A stretch of DNA of 64,000 nucleotides, from assembly GCF_030815145.1 (NCBI RefSeq), contig NZ_JAUSWJ010000001.1, forward strand, positions 2,666,001 through 2,730,000, read 5' to 3'. This document shows, one piece after another, positions 48,232-57,304 of the stretch. The position numbers were made by a program, and so were the translations under genes. Source of the stretch: Kaistia geumhonensis. GTDB taxonomy: Bacteria; Pseudomonadota; Alphaproteobacteria; Rhizobiales; Kaistiaceae. The notes below the pieces were generated by a model. It saw nothing but the letters and a program-made list of their open reading frames with translations, had not been told where the DNA came from and made no database searches. How positions within the stretch are numbered: the stretch's first letter is position 1; each line of letters begins with the position of its first letter.

Positions 48232-50109
48232 ATGGCTCCCCCCGCCGCGCCGCTTCCAGGCGATCTTCTCATCGATGCGGCGGACGAGATCGCCATCCGC
48301 CAGGACCTGACGCTGACCGCGCTCGGCAAGCGCCCGGCCGACCGCATCCTCACGGTCGGCCGCCTGCTCGACGTCCATTCGCGGCAGTGGCGCGAGGACC
48401 AGGAGATCGTCGTCAAGGGCCGGCGCATCGCCTATGTCGGGCCTGCCGGCTCGTGGCAGGGCGAGGCGGGCGAGCGGCTCGCCGAGCCGTCGCTTTCGGC
48501 CGTCCCCGGCTTCGGCGAGGCGCACAAGCATATCGAGAGCTCGCATCTGACGCCCGAATACGAGACCGCTCTCGTGATGCCGCATGGCGTGACATGGGTC
48601 TGCGAGGCGAGCCACGAATTCTCCAACGTCAACGGCCCGCGCAATCTCGAATTCTGGCTGACCGCCCGGCGCATGGGCTCGCCGATGAAGATCTTCCCGC
48701 TGCCGGGCTCGGCCGTGCCGCCGACCGCCTATGAATGGGGCGGCGGCCATTTCGGCTATGACGAGCAGAAGGGCTTCCTCGCCGAGAGCCTGATGGTGGC
48801 CGGTCTCGACGAGGTGATGGACTGGCCGGCGGTGTGGAACCCCGAGAACCCGTCCTACGACCGGCTCTGGGGGATGATCCGCGCCACCTTCGAGAAGCGC
48901 GGCGTCGTCGAGGGACATGCGGCGGGCCTGCGCGATCTCGCCACCATCAACGCCTTCGCCGCGGCCGGCATGGCCTCCGACCACGAGGCCTGGTTCGTCG
49001 AGGAGGTCTGGGAGAAGCTCTCGCACGGGCTTTTCGTCGAGCTGCGCCCGCATTCGCTGCCCGACATCATCAAGGGCCTGATCGCCAAGGGCCTTTCCGA
49101 CTGGTCGCAGATCGCCTTCGTCACCGACGACCGCAGCGCGACCGATACGCTGAAGATCGGCGCCACCGACCACAATGTGCGCCTCGCGATCGAGAACGGC
49201 CTCGCGCCCGAGATCGCGATCCAGTGCGTGACGCTCAATCCGGCCCGGCACATGCGGCTGACGCCCTGGGTCGGCTCGATCGCGCCCGGCCGTTTCGCCG
49301 ATATCGTGCTGCTGGAGGACGTGCCGTCGCTCAAGATCGCCAAGGTGATCGCGGACGGAACGATCGCCGCGGAGGGCGGCAGCTATGTCGGCGCCCTGCC
49401 CAGGATCGACTGGCCGGACTGGGCGACGAAGACCGTGACGCTGGGCCGGCAGCTGATGGCCGAGGATTTCCGGATCGCGGCGCCCTCCGACGCGCCGGTC
49501 GCCAAGGCGGCGCTGCTGCGGCCCTTCCACTGGCACGACGACTTCATCACCATGGAGCTGCCGGTCGAAGACGGCGCGGTGCAGCGCGACGCAAGCCGCA
49601 ACGTCACGAAATTCGCCATCGTCGACCGTTTCTCGGGCGAGGCGAAGGTGTCGAAGATGTTCTGGCTCGGCACCGGGCCGCGCGACGCGGAGACCGCGCT
49701 CGGCGCGACGCTCGGCCACGACAAGCACAATATCTGGGTGGTCGGCTCGTCGGACGCGGCGATGGCGCTCGTCGCCAATGCGCTCGCCGAGCAGCAGGGC
49801 GGCTGGGCGCTCGCCAGCGGCGGCGAGATCGTCGCGCGGGTCGGCTACGAGGTCGGCGGTCTGATGACGGCGCGGCCGGCCGAGGTGCTCGATGCCGAGA
49901 TGCAGGCGCTCTATGCCGAGGGTGCGAAGATCGACTGGATGTACGAGCCGACCTTCTCGCCGCGCTGGTGGCCGGGCTTCCCGGAGCGGCTCTCCTTCGC
50001 GACGCTGACCTGCGCGCCCTGGCGATGGGTGCTGGTGGCGCCGTCGCCCCTCGCGCCGGACGGCTTCGTCAATGTCGCGACCGGGGCGACGCATCCGATT
50101 GTGTGGTGA
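48232..50109 (+). CDS. ade: Adenine deaminase
   Basis: 625 residues, an amidohydrolase with the metal motif GFGEAHKHIESSHLTPEY near 94-111 and the C-terminal adenine-deaminase domain (HNIWVVGSSDAAM). Converts adenine to hypoxanthine. GAGG lies 6 nt before the ATG. It is followed after 124 bp by a nucleoside/purine ABC importer, which fits purine salvage or catabolism. Confidence 0.93.
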   Translation: MAPPAAPLPGDLLIDAADEIAIRQDLTLTALGKRPADRILTVGRLLDVHSRQWREDQEIVVKGRRIAYVGPAGSWQGEAGERLAEPSLSAVPGFGEAHKHIESSHLTPEYETALVMPHGVTWVCEASHEFSNVNGPRNLEFWLTARRMGSPMKIFPLPGSAVPPTAYEWGGGHFGYDEQKGFLAESLMVAGLDEVMDWPAVWNPENPSYDRLWGMIRATFEKRGVVEGHAAGLRDLATINAFAAAGMASDHEAWFVEEVWEKLSHGLFVELRPHSLPDIIKGLIAKGLSDWSQIAFVTDDRSATDTLKIGATDHNVRLAIENGLAPEIAIQCVTLNPARHMRLTPWVGSIAPGRFADIVLLEDVPSLKIAKVIADGTIAAEGGSYVGALPRIDWPDWATKTVTLGRQLMAEDFRIAAPSDAPVAKAALLRPFHWHDDFITMELPVEDGAVQRDASRNVTKFAIVDRFSGEAKVSKMFWLGTGPRDAETALGATLGHDKHNIWVVGSSDAAMALVANALAEQQGGWALASGGEIVARVGYEVGGLMTARPAEVLDAEMQALYAEGAKIDWMYEPTFSPRWWPGFPERLSFATLTCAPWRWVLVAPSPLAPDGFVNVATGATHPIVW

Positions 50110-50131
50110 TCCGCACACAAAAGCCTCGCTG

Positions 50132-50141
50132 TTGTGCACAA
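50132..50141. promoter_or_regulatory. Palindrome TTGTGCACAA upstream of the BMP transporter operon
   Basis: A perfect 10-bp palindrome just before TATACC (50146-50151), a possible -10 box. TTGT-N2-ACAA resembles sites of FadR-like GntR regulators. A weaker stem TTGTGTG...CACACAA overlaps the ade stop (50099-50120). Confidence 0.4.
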
Positions 50142-50233
50142 TCGATATACCGGCGCACGCATTTCGGGCTGGCCAAAATCCGGGCATCGACTAGACCATT
50201 GTCGGATCGGCTTCAGGAAAAGCGGGGACGACG

Positions 50234-51214
50234 ATGTTCGACAGACTGAAGAAGGGCCTTCGGATCGCGGTCGCGGCCTTGCCGCTGGTGGCGGGCGGCG
50301 TCGTGGCCGCGGAGGCGGACGGCCTCAAGGTCGCGATGGTGCTGCCCGGCCCGATCAGCGACAACGACTGGAACTCGGTCGGCTATAACGGCCTCCAGGC
50401 CGCCGCCAAGGAGCTCGGCATCGAGGTCGCCTATTCGGAGAACGTCTCCGACGCCGACGCGGAGCGCATCCTGCGCGACTACGCCTCGCGCGGCTATGGA
50501 CTCGTCTTCGCCCACTCCTTCTCGTTCGGCGACGCGGCGCTCAACGTCGCCGAGGACTTCCCGGACACGGTCTTCATGGCCGGCACCGCCAAGGAACTGG
50601 CGCCCAATCTCGGCACCTATTCCAACCCCGACTACCAGGGTGCCTATCTCGCCGGCATGCTCGGCGCCGGCGCCTCGAAGACCAAGACGATCGGCTGGGT
50701 CGGCGGCATGCCCGCGCCGAACATGCTCGCCAATCTCCATGCCTATGAAGCCGGCGCCAAGGAGATGGTGCCCGACGCCAAGGTACTGCACACCTTCATC
50801 GGCTCGTGGTTCGATCCGCCCAAGGCCAAGGAAGCCGCGATCGCGCAGGTGGAGCAGGGGGCCGACGTACTCTCGGCGCAGGGCGTCGGCGTCATCGACG
50901 CGGCCATCGCCAAGAACGTCTTCGCGCTCGGCGCCATGACCGACCAGAACCATCTCGGCCCCAAGGTCGTGCTGACCTCGGTGACCTGGGATCTCGGCCC
51001 GCTGGTGACGGCCGTCGCCAAGGCGGTGCAGGACAAGACCTGGAAGAGCGAGAACTGGTCCTACGGCATCGCGGAAGGCTCGGTGAAGCTCGCCGATTTC
51101 CACGGCCTCGACGCCGGCGTGCCGCCGGAAGTGCTGAAGGCCGTGCAGGCGAAGTTCGAGGCAATCAAGTCCGGCGCCTTCACCGTCCCGCTCGACACGT
51201 CGAACGTCGAGTAG
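50234..51214 (+). CDS. BMP-family purine/nucleoside-binding ABC protein
   Basis: 326 residues with a signal peptide and mature start DGLKVAMVLPGPISDNDWNS, typical of the basic membrane protein family. GGGGA precedes the ATG. First gene of the importer; other members bind nucleosides, purines or urate-like compounds. The adjacent adenine deaminase suggests a purine ligand. Confidence 0.92.
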   Translation: MFDRLKKGLRIAVAALPLVAGGVVAAEADGLKVAMVLPGPISDNDWNSVGYNGLQAAAKELGIEVAYSENVSDADAERILRDYASRGYGLVFAHSFSFGDAALNVAEDFPDTVFMAGTAKELAPNLGTYSNPDYQGAYLAGMLGAGASKTKTIGWVGGMPAPNMLANLHAYEAGAKEMVPDAKVLHTFIGSWFDPPKAKEAAIAQVEQGADVLSAQGVGVIDAAIAKNVFALGAMTDQNHLGPKVVLTSVTWDLGPLVTAVAKAVQDKTWKSENWSYGIAEGSVKLADFHGLDAGVPPEVLKAVQAKFEAIKSGAFTVPLDTSNVE

Positions 51215-51240
51215 AGTCAGCGCTCGACAGACCTAGTTGC

Positions 51241-51335
51241 GTCATGGCCGGGCTTGTCCCGGCCATCCACGTCTTCCCGTCGCGACCGCGAGCGGCAAGC
51301 AAGTCGTGGATGCCCGGGACAAGCCCGGGCATGAC
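51241..51335. repeat. Rhizobiales-type palindromic repeat inside the BMP operon
   Basis: Two 31-nt arms, 51241-51271 and 51305-51335, each with CCGGGCTTGTCCCGGCC-like cores, face each other across 33 bp. They give the spurious peptides MAGLVPAIHV and MPGTSPGMT seen in many Hyphomicrobiales genomes. It separates the binding protein from the ATPase. Confidence 0.85.
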
Positions 51336-51357
51336 GGCGGAGACAGATCGCGATCCT

Positions 51358-52917
51358 ATGCAGAGTTCTGCGCCTGCCCTTCTTTCCATGCGCGGCATCC
51401 GCGTCGCCTTCGGGCCGGTCGTCGCCAATGACGACGTCGATCTTTGCGTGGCGGCGGGCGAGATCCATGCGCTGCTCGGCGAGAACGGGGCGGGGAAATC
51501 GACGCTGATGCGCGTGCTGGCCGGGCTGATCGCGCCCGCGGCGGGCGAGGTCCGCATCGACGGCACGGTCGAGCCGCTCGGCTCGCCGCATGAGGCGATG
51601 CGGCTCGGCATCGGCATGGTGCACCAGCATTTCATGCTCGTGCCGACGCTGACCGTGGCGGAGAATGTCTGCCTCGGCCTGCCGTCCACCGGCCGCTTCC
51701 TGCCCGATCTCAAGGCGGCGGGCAGGCGCATCCGCGACCTCGCCGCCAGTCATTCGCTCGACATCGACCCCGATGCGCGGATCGCCGATCTCTCCGTCGC
51801 CGGCCGGCAGCGGGTCGAGATCCTGAAGGCGCTGTTCCGCGGCGCCCGCATCCTCATCCTCGATGAACCGACGGCGGTGCTGACGCCGCAGGAGACCGAG
51901 GGGCTCTTCCGCATCCTCCGCGCGCTGGCGGCCGCCGGCACGGCGATCATCTTCATCAGCCACAAGCTGAACGAGGTCATGGCGCTGACCGAAACGATCA
52001 CGGTGCTGCGGCAGGGCCGGGTCGCCGCGACGCTTCGCACCGCCGACACCGACGCGCGCGCCCTTGCCAGGCAGATGGTCGGGGCCGATGTGCGCCTGCC
52101 GACGCTGGACGACGAACGGGCCGCCGCGCCTTCCCATCCCCCCTCTTCCCTTGGAAGAAGCGAAGCCGGGCCGATCCTCACGGTCGCCGGCCTCGTCTGC
52201 CGCGACGCGGACGGGGTGGCGCGCGTCGACGGCGCCAGCCTCGATGTCGGGGCCGGCGAGATTGTCGGGCTCGCGGGCGTCGACGGCAACGGCCAGCAGG
52301 AGCTGGCCGAGGCGATCGTCGGGCTGCGCGCGGCCGATGCCGGGCGGATCACAATCGCCGGAGAGGACGTGACCGGGGCCGCCGTGGCGCGGCGCATCAC
52401 GCTCGGCCTCGCGCATATTCCCGAAGACCGCCACCACACGGCGCTGGTCGAGCCGCTTCCGATCCGCGACAACATCGCGCTGGAGCAGATCGGCGAGGCG
52501 CCGCTCTCGCGCAGGGGCTGGATCGACCGCCGGGCCATGGCGCGGCTCGCCGCCGACGTCATGGCGGGTTTCGACATCCGCGCCTCGGGCCCGGGCCAGA
52601 CGGCCGGGACGCTCTCCGGCGGCAATCAGCAGAAGATCGTGCTCGGCCGTGCGCTGAGCCGCGATCCCCGGCTCGTCGTCGCGGTGCAGCCGGCGCGCGG
52701 CCTCGATGTCGGCGCCACGGCCTTCGTGCATCGCCAGCTGCTGGCGCGGCGGGCGGCGGGCGCCGGCATCCTGCTGGTCTCGACCGAGCTCGACGAGATC
52801 CTCGCCCTCTCCGACCGGATCCTGGTCGTCTTCAAGGGCCGCGTGGTCGGCGCCATGGCCCGCCGCGACATCTCGGTCGAGCGGCTCGGGCTGATGATGG
52901 CGGGAAAGGCGGCATGA
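51358..52917 (+). CDS. ABC importer ATPase with two nucleotide-binding domains (BMP/nucleoside type)
   Basis: 519 residues from the ATG at 51358; an in-frame ATG at 51331 lies in the repeat and is less likely. The first domain has a normal Walker A GENGAGKST; the second has GVDGNGQQE, lacking K, and signature LSGGNQQKIVLGRAL, as usual for this importer class where one site is degenerate. Its stop overlaps the next permease as ATGA. Confidence 0.93.
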   Translation: MQSSAPALLSMRGIRVAFGPVVANDDVDLCVAAGEIHALLGENGAGKSTLMRVLAGLIAPAAGEVRIDGTVEPLGSPHEAMRLGIGMVHQHFMLVPTLTVAENVCLGLPSTGRFLPDLKAAGRRIRDLAASHSLDIDPDARIADLSVAGRQRVEILKALFRGARILILDEPTAVLTPQETEGLFRILRALAAAGTAIIFISHKLNEVMALTETITVLRQGRVAATLRTADTDARALARQMVGADVRLPTLDDERAAAPSHPPSSLGRSEAGPILTVAGLVCRDADGVARVDGASLDVGAGEIVGLAGVDGNGQQELAEAIVGLRAADAGRITIAGEDVTGAAVARRITLGLAHIPEDRHHTALVEPLPIRDNIALEQIGEAPLSRRGWIDRRAMARLAADVMAGFDIRASGPGQTAGTLSGGNQQKIVLGRALSRDPRLVVAVQPARGLDVGATAFVHRQLLARRAAGAGILLVSTELDEILALSDRILVVFKGRVVGAMARRDISVERLGLMMAGKAA

Positions 52918-53996
52918 TGGGCGGCGTGACGGACGGCATGAGCGCGGTCCTCGCCCGCCTGCCGGCGGGCCTCGCCGGCAGCGTCGCCGCGGTGCTGGCC
53001 GCCTTCCTGGTCGGGGCGGCCCTCATCGCGGCCGTCGGCGTCAGCCCCGTCACCGCCTATGCCGCGCTGTTCGAGGCGGCGCTCGGCAGCGCCAACGGTC
53101 TCGCCGAAACGCTGGTGCGCACGGTGCCGCTCGCGCTGTGCGGGCTCGGCATCGCGCTGGCCTTCCGCGCCGGCGTGTTCAATGTCGGCGCCGAGGGACA
53201 GCTCTTCGTCGGCGGCGCGGCGGCCGGCGCGGTCGGCGTCGCCGGTGCCGGCCTGCCCTCGCTTCTGCTGCTGCCCGCCATGGCCCTGGCGGCGATGATC
53301 GCGGGCGCCGCCTGGTCGGGCATCGCCGCCGTGCTGAAGCTGCGCTTCCGCGCCGACGAGCTGATCACCACGATCATGCTCAACTATGTCGCCATCCACT
53401 TCGTCTCCTTCCTGCTGCACGGCCCGCTCAAGGACCCGAACGGCGCCCTCGCGCAGACGGCCCGGCTGACGAGCGACGGGCGGCTGCCGGTGCTGCTTGG
53501 CGGGACGAGGCTGCATGCCGGCATCCTCATCGTGCTCGTCGCGGCGATCCTCGCGCATCTCTTCCTGTGGCGGCGCACCGAAGGGTTCCGCCTGCGCGTC
53601 GTCGGCCTCAACCAGCGCGCGGCCCTCAATGCCGGCATGAATGTGCGCCGGGCGATTCTGATCGGCTTCCTCGCCTGCGGCGCGCTGGCCGGGCTCGCCG
53701 GTTTCGCCGAGGTCGCCGGCGTGCAGCGCCGGATGATCGAGAACCTCTCGCCCGGCTACGGCTATACGGCGATCATCGTCGCGCTGCTCGGCCAGACGAG
53801 CCCGTTCGGCGTCGTCGCCGCCGCCTTCCTGTTCGCCGCGCTGCAGATCGGCGCGACGACGATGGAATCGGCGGCCGGCGTTCCCTCGACGCTCACCACC
53901 GTCATCCAGGGCCTCGTCGTGCTCTTTCTCATCGGGCGCGACGCGATCCCGCTGATCGGCGATGCGTTCGCGCGGCTGCGACGGAAGAGGGCCTGA
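52914..53996 (+). CDS. ABC nucleoside/purine permease (YufP type)
   Basis: 360 residues, eight to ten membrane helices, branched-chain-transport-like permease fold with FNVGAEGQLFVGG, the family signature. Overlaps the ATPase gene and lies 1 bp before the second permease. Confidence 0.92.
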   Translation: MMGGVTDGMSAVLARLPAGLAGSVAAVLAAFLVGAALIAAVGVSPVTAYAALFEAALGSANGLAETLVRTVPLALCGLGIALAFRAGVFNVGAEGQLFVGGAAAGAVGVAGAGLPSLLLLPAMALAAMIAGAAWSGIAAVLKLRFRADELITTIMLNYVAIHFVSFLLHGPLKDPNGALAQTARLTSDGRLPVLLGGTRLHAGILIVLVAAILAHLFLWRRTEGFRLRVVGLNQRAALNAGMNVRRAILIGFLACGALAGLAGFAEVAGVQRRMIENLSPGYGYTAIIVALLGQTSPFGVVAAAFLFAALQIGATTMESAAGVPSTLTTVIQGLVVLFLIGRDAIPLIGDAFARLRRKRA

Positions 53997-53997
53997 C

Positions 53998-54942
53998 ATG
54001 CTGGCTGCCCTCACCGATCCGGCCTTTGCCGGGTTCCTCTCCGCGACGATGCGACTCGCCGTGCCGATCCTGCTCGCCGCGCTCGGCGGGCTCTATGCCG
54101 AGCGCTCGGGCGTGCTCAATATCGGCCTCGAAGGGGCGATGCTCACCGGCGCCTTTGTCGGCTTCGTCACCGCCTATGCGACGGGCAGCATCGCGGTCGC
54201 GGTGCCGGCCGCCATCGCGGCGGGCGGGATGTTCGGCATCGTGCTCGCCTTCTACGCGGTCACGCTCGGCGCCAACCAGGTGGTGGTCGGGATCGCGATG
54301 AATCTCGTCGCGGTCGGCGTCACCTCCTTCTTCTATCGCCTCGTCTTCGGCGCCGGGACCGACCGCCCGCGCATCGACACGCTGCTGCCGCCCGATTTCG
54401 GCCCGCTGGCCGACTGGCCGCTGATCGGTCCGCTGCTGTTCCGCCAGGACCTGCTCGCCTTCCTCGCGCTCGCGCTCGTGCCGCTCACCTGGTTCGTGAT
54501 CGCCAGGACCCGCTTCGGCCTCGATATCCGCGCCGTCGGCGAGCATCCGGAGGCGGCCGAGACGCTGGGCGTCAACGTGGCGCGCGTGCGCTACGCCTCC
54601 GTCGCGATCTCGTCCGGCCTCGCCGGCTTCGGCGGCGCGACGCTCTCGCTGGCGGCGACCGGCGTCTTTCTCGACGGGATGACCGCCGGCCGCGGCTATA
54701 TCGCGCTCGCGATCCTCATCCTCGGCCGGCGGCATCCGCTCGGCGTGCTCGGCGCGGCGCTCCTGTTCGGCGCCGCCGATGCGCTGCAGCTCCGGGCGCA
54801 GATCCTGCCGACCGGGCTTCCGTTCCAGTTCCTGCTGATGCTTCCCTATGTGCTGACCATCGTCGTGCTGGCCGGCTTCGCCGGCCGCGGCGGCGCCCCG
54901 GCCGCGCTCGGCGTTCCGTTCCGCCGCCTGAAGAAGGATTGA
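53998..54942 (+). CDS. ABC nucleoside/purine permease (YufQ type)
   Basis: 314 residues with the family motif GVLNIGLEGAMLTGAFVG near 32-49 and eight or more helices. Directly follows the first permease and completes the importer. Confidence 0.92.
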   Translation: MLAALTDPAFAGFLSATMRLAVPILLAALGGLYAERSGVLNIGLEGAMLTGAFVGFVTAYATGSIAVAVPAAIAAGGMFGIVLAFYAVTLGANQVVVGIAMNLVAVGVTSFFYRLVFGAGTDRPRIDTLLPPDFGPLADWPLIGPLLFRQDLLAFLALALVPLTWFVIARTRFGLDIRAVGEHPEAAETLGVNVARVRYASVAISSGLAGFGGATLSLAATGVFLDGMTAGRGYIALAILILGRRHPLGVLGAALLFGAADALQLRAQILPTGLPFQFLLMLPYVLTIVVLAGFAGRGGAPAALGVPFRRLKKD

Positions 54943-54946
54943 CCCG

Positions 54947-55681
54947 ATGCTCGATCTTCGCGCCGCCACCTCGCCCGAGGTCGCCGAGGCCCTCGCGCGC
55001 GGCGACGCGGTCGCCGTGCTCGCCGTCGGCGCCGAGGAGCAGCACGGCGCGCATCTGCCGCTCTCGACCGACACGGTGATGGCCGACGGCGTGGCGCGGC
55101 GGATCGCCGAGGGGCTCGGCAATGCGCTGCTGCTGCCGCCGGTCGCCTATGGCGATGCCTGGAACAACGAGGGATTCGCCGGAACGCTGTCGCTCTCGCC
55201 CGACACGCTGCGCGCCGTGCTGATCGATCTCGGCCGCGGGGTGAAGCGACTCGGCGTCGCGGCGCTCGTCATCGTCAACGGCCATTTCGGCAACCGCGAG
55301 CCGATCGCGCTCGCCGCGCGGGCGCTGACGGGCGAGGGGCTGAGGGTGCTCGCGCTCGACTATCCGGGCATGGAACGCATCGCCGGCGCGATCTGCGACA
55401 GCACGCCCGCCGCGCCGACCTTCTATCATGCCGACGAGGTGGAGACCTCGATGATGCTGGCGCTGGCGCCCGATCTCGTCCGCATGGACAAGGCGGCGCC
55501 GGAATATCCGGAGTTCCCCGAGACCTTCGGCATGGAGCCGATGCTGCTCTCGACCTTCAACCGCTCGGGCGTCTTCGGCGACCCGCGCCCGGCCACGGCC
55601 GAGAAGGGCGAAGCCTTCATCGCCGGCATCGCCGCCGAAAGCCTCGGCATCATCGCCCGCTTCCTCTCGCGCCCCGCTTGA
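54947..55681 (+). CDS. Creatininase-family amidohydrolase
   Basis: 244 residues. Metal-binding patterns GAEEQHGAHLPLSTDT and VNGHFGNRE and the later YHADEVETSMM are those of creatininase-type enzymes (creatinine, FAPy or lactam hydrolases). AAGGA precedes the ATG; it begins 4 bp after the permease gene, so it is in the operon. It may hydrolyse a purine-derived amide, but the substrate is unknown. Confidence 0.88.
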   Translation: MLDLRAATSPEVAEALARGDAVAVLAVGAEEQHGAHLPLSTDTVMADGVARRIAEGLGNALLLPPVAYGDAWNNEGFAGTLSLSPDTLRAVLIDLGRGVKRLGVAALVIVNGHFGNREPIALAARALTGEGLRVLALDYPGMERIAGAICDSTPAAPTFYHADEVETSMMLALAPDLVRMDKAAPEYPEFPETFGMEPMLLSTFNRSGVFGDPRPATAEKGEAFIAGIAAESLGIIARFLSRPA

Positions 55682-55748
55682 CAAGCAGCGCGGCTGCAAC
55701 CAAGGCTCGGGCGCGCGATCACCTTTCGGCGAGCGCAAGGTCCGACCC

Positions 55749-56942
55749 GTGGGCGCCACCTTTCTTCTCGTCATCAATTTCGCGATCGGCCTCTCCTTCG
55801 CCATCGCATTCCTGGCGCTGGCCTGGCGAAGCCCGGTCACGCTGTCGCGCTGGTGCGCGGCCGGCTTCCTCGCCGCCTCGGCGACGGTGACCGCGGAGGC
55901 GCTCTCGCCGGTCATCCCCTCGGTGCGCCTCACCTCGACGCTGTCCTTCTCGATGCTGATGCTGGCCCTGACGCTGCTTGCGGCCGGCCTCGTGCGGCAC
56001 TACCGGGCGCGGGCCCGGATCGGCTGGCTGTTCGCGATCGCGATCGCCGCGTCGCTGTTCAACACCTTCGTCCTCGTCGACGAGCCGCGCGGCCAGCCGC
56101 TCAACGCCTTCGGCTATCAGGGGCCCTTCGCCCTGATGACGGCGATCGGCGCCGGTGCCATCCTCCTGCTGTCCCCGCGCCGGCCGATCGATCTGGTGCT
56201 CGCGACGGTGCTCGCCCTGTCGGCCCTGCAGTTCGTCGCCAAGGCCGCGATCGCGGTCGCGACGAGAACCGGCCCCGGCGTGAAGGCCTATCTCTCCAGC
56301 GACTACGCCTTCTATTCGCAGACGGCGGGCGGCATCCTGTCGCTTCTGCTCGGCATCGCCCTGATCGGCCTCGTCGCCGTCGAGGTCATGGCCGCCGCCT
56401 CGCAGCGGATGCGGCGCGACGAACTGTCCGGCATGCTCACGCGCGGCGCCTTCCTCGAAGCGGTGGGCGAACGGCTGGCCCGCGCGCCGCGCGGCATGCC
56501 GATGGCCCTGATCATGTGCGACCTCGACCATTTCAAGCAGATCAACGACGGCTTCGGCCATGCCGCCGGCGACGCCGTCATCCGCGCCGTCGGCGCCAAT
56601 CTCATCGCGCTGGCCGGAGACGATGGCCTCTGCGGCCGTATCGGCGGCGAGGAGTTCTGCGTGCTGCTGCCCGATTGCGGCGCGGTCGCCGCGCAGATCT
56701 ATGTCGATGCCATGCGCGGCCTCAACGCCATGACGGCCATCCCGCTGCTCCCCAAGGAGCAGCGCGTGACGGCGAGCTTCGGCGTCGCCATCACCGACCG
56801 GGACGAAGCGGTCGAGGCGGCGATGCGGCGCGCCGATCTCGCGCTGTATGCCGCCAAGTCCGCCGGCCGCGACGGCTGGCGCCTCGCACCGCTCGCACCC
56901 GACACGGCCCTCGGCGAGCCCGGACTCGGCCTCGCAGGCTGA
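55749..56942 (+). CDS. Membrane GGDEF diguanylate cyclase
   Basis: 397 residues from the GTG at 55749, with AAGG upstream. Six or seven N-terminal membrane helices to about residue 215, then a GGDEF domain with DLDHFKQINDGFGHAAGD and the active site GRIGGEEF. The inhibitory RxxD site is missing. Should make cyclic di-GMP. Stands between unrelated operons; signal unknown. Confidence 0.92.
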   Translation: MGATFLLVINFAIGLSFAIAFLALAWRSPVTLSRWCAAGFLAASATVTAEALSPVIPSVRLTSTLSFSMLMLALTLLAAGLVRHYRARARIGWLFAIAIAASLFNTFVLVDEPRGQPLNAFGYQGPFALMTAIGAGAILLLSPRRPIDLVLATVLALSALQFVAKAAIAVATRTGPGVKAYLSSDYAFYSQTAGGILSLLLGIALIGLVAVEVMAAASQRMRRDELSGMLTRGAFLEAVGERLARAPRGMPMALIMCDLDHFKQINDGFGHAAGDAVIRAVGANLIALAGDDGLCGRIGGEEFCVLLPDCGAVAAQIYVDAMRGLNAMTAIPLLPKEQRVTASFGVAITDRDEAVEAAMRRADLALYAAKSAGRDGWRLAPLAPDTALGEPGLGLAG

Positions 56943-56977
56943 GAGCCGCTTCCCCCTCGCCTCGCAGGCTGCAACGC

Positions 56978-56996
56978 GCCTTGCAAATTGCAAGGC
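56978..56996. promoter_or_regulatory. 19-bp palindrome GCCTTGCAA-A-TTGCAAGGC
   Basis: Perfect 9-bp arms with a 1-nt centre, 35 bp after the GGDEF stop and 308 bp before the next gene. With such a short centre it is better as a protein site than as a hairpin. Regulator unknown. Confidence 0.5.
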
Positions 56997-57109
56997 CGCC
57001 GCCGTGAAGACCTCGTTAAGATTGACGATATCTTGGCGCGATCGACGCAATTTGAACCATATCTTGTGGCCTGTGGCGCGGTGGCGCGCTGGCAAGACGC
57101 TTGCGACAG

Positions 57110-57133
57110 GAAGATCAGGCTGATCTTCAGGTT
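57110..57133 (+). terminator. Hairpin GAAGATCA-GGC-TGATCTTC followed by AGGTTTT
   Basis: A perfect 8-bp stem with a 3-nt loop and a short T-run. It could end the GGDEF transcript or act in the leader of the next operon. The T-run is short and the stem is AT-rich, so it would be weak. Confidence 0.45.
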
Positions 57134-57304
57134 TTGCGTAATCAGCTAGACCCGGACGGAGAGGGGAACTGTCGACCCCCGGAACCCCTCTCCGATCCGC
57201 CTCGTCGCGCCTGTGACGTGCGACCTTGCATCCGGCATCGACTGCGGCTTGAGTGACGGTGTGGCGAGCCTGCCTCGCCGGCCGATCCGTCGAGAACCGC
57301 ATCC

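Larger units (their letters stand above)
56943..57304. other. Non-coding region between GGDEF gene and phosphotransferase operon
   Basis: 362 bp without a credible gene. It holds a 19-bp palindrome (56978-56996), a hairpin (57110-57128), an unusually AT-rich part near 57015-57065, and a TTGACG box at 57022 with no good -10. Confidence 0.6.

Noticed and set aside
47440-50187. 915-codon minus-strand frame
   Set aside because: Antisense to ade and overlapping the GST gene in another frame; Arg/His-rich noise.
51237-51431. Small ORFs in the repeat after the BMP gene
   Set aside because: They are translations of the dispersed palindromic repeat (RACPGHPR, DARDKPGHDG type peptides).
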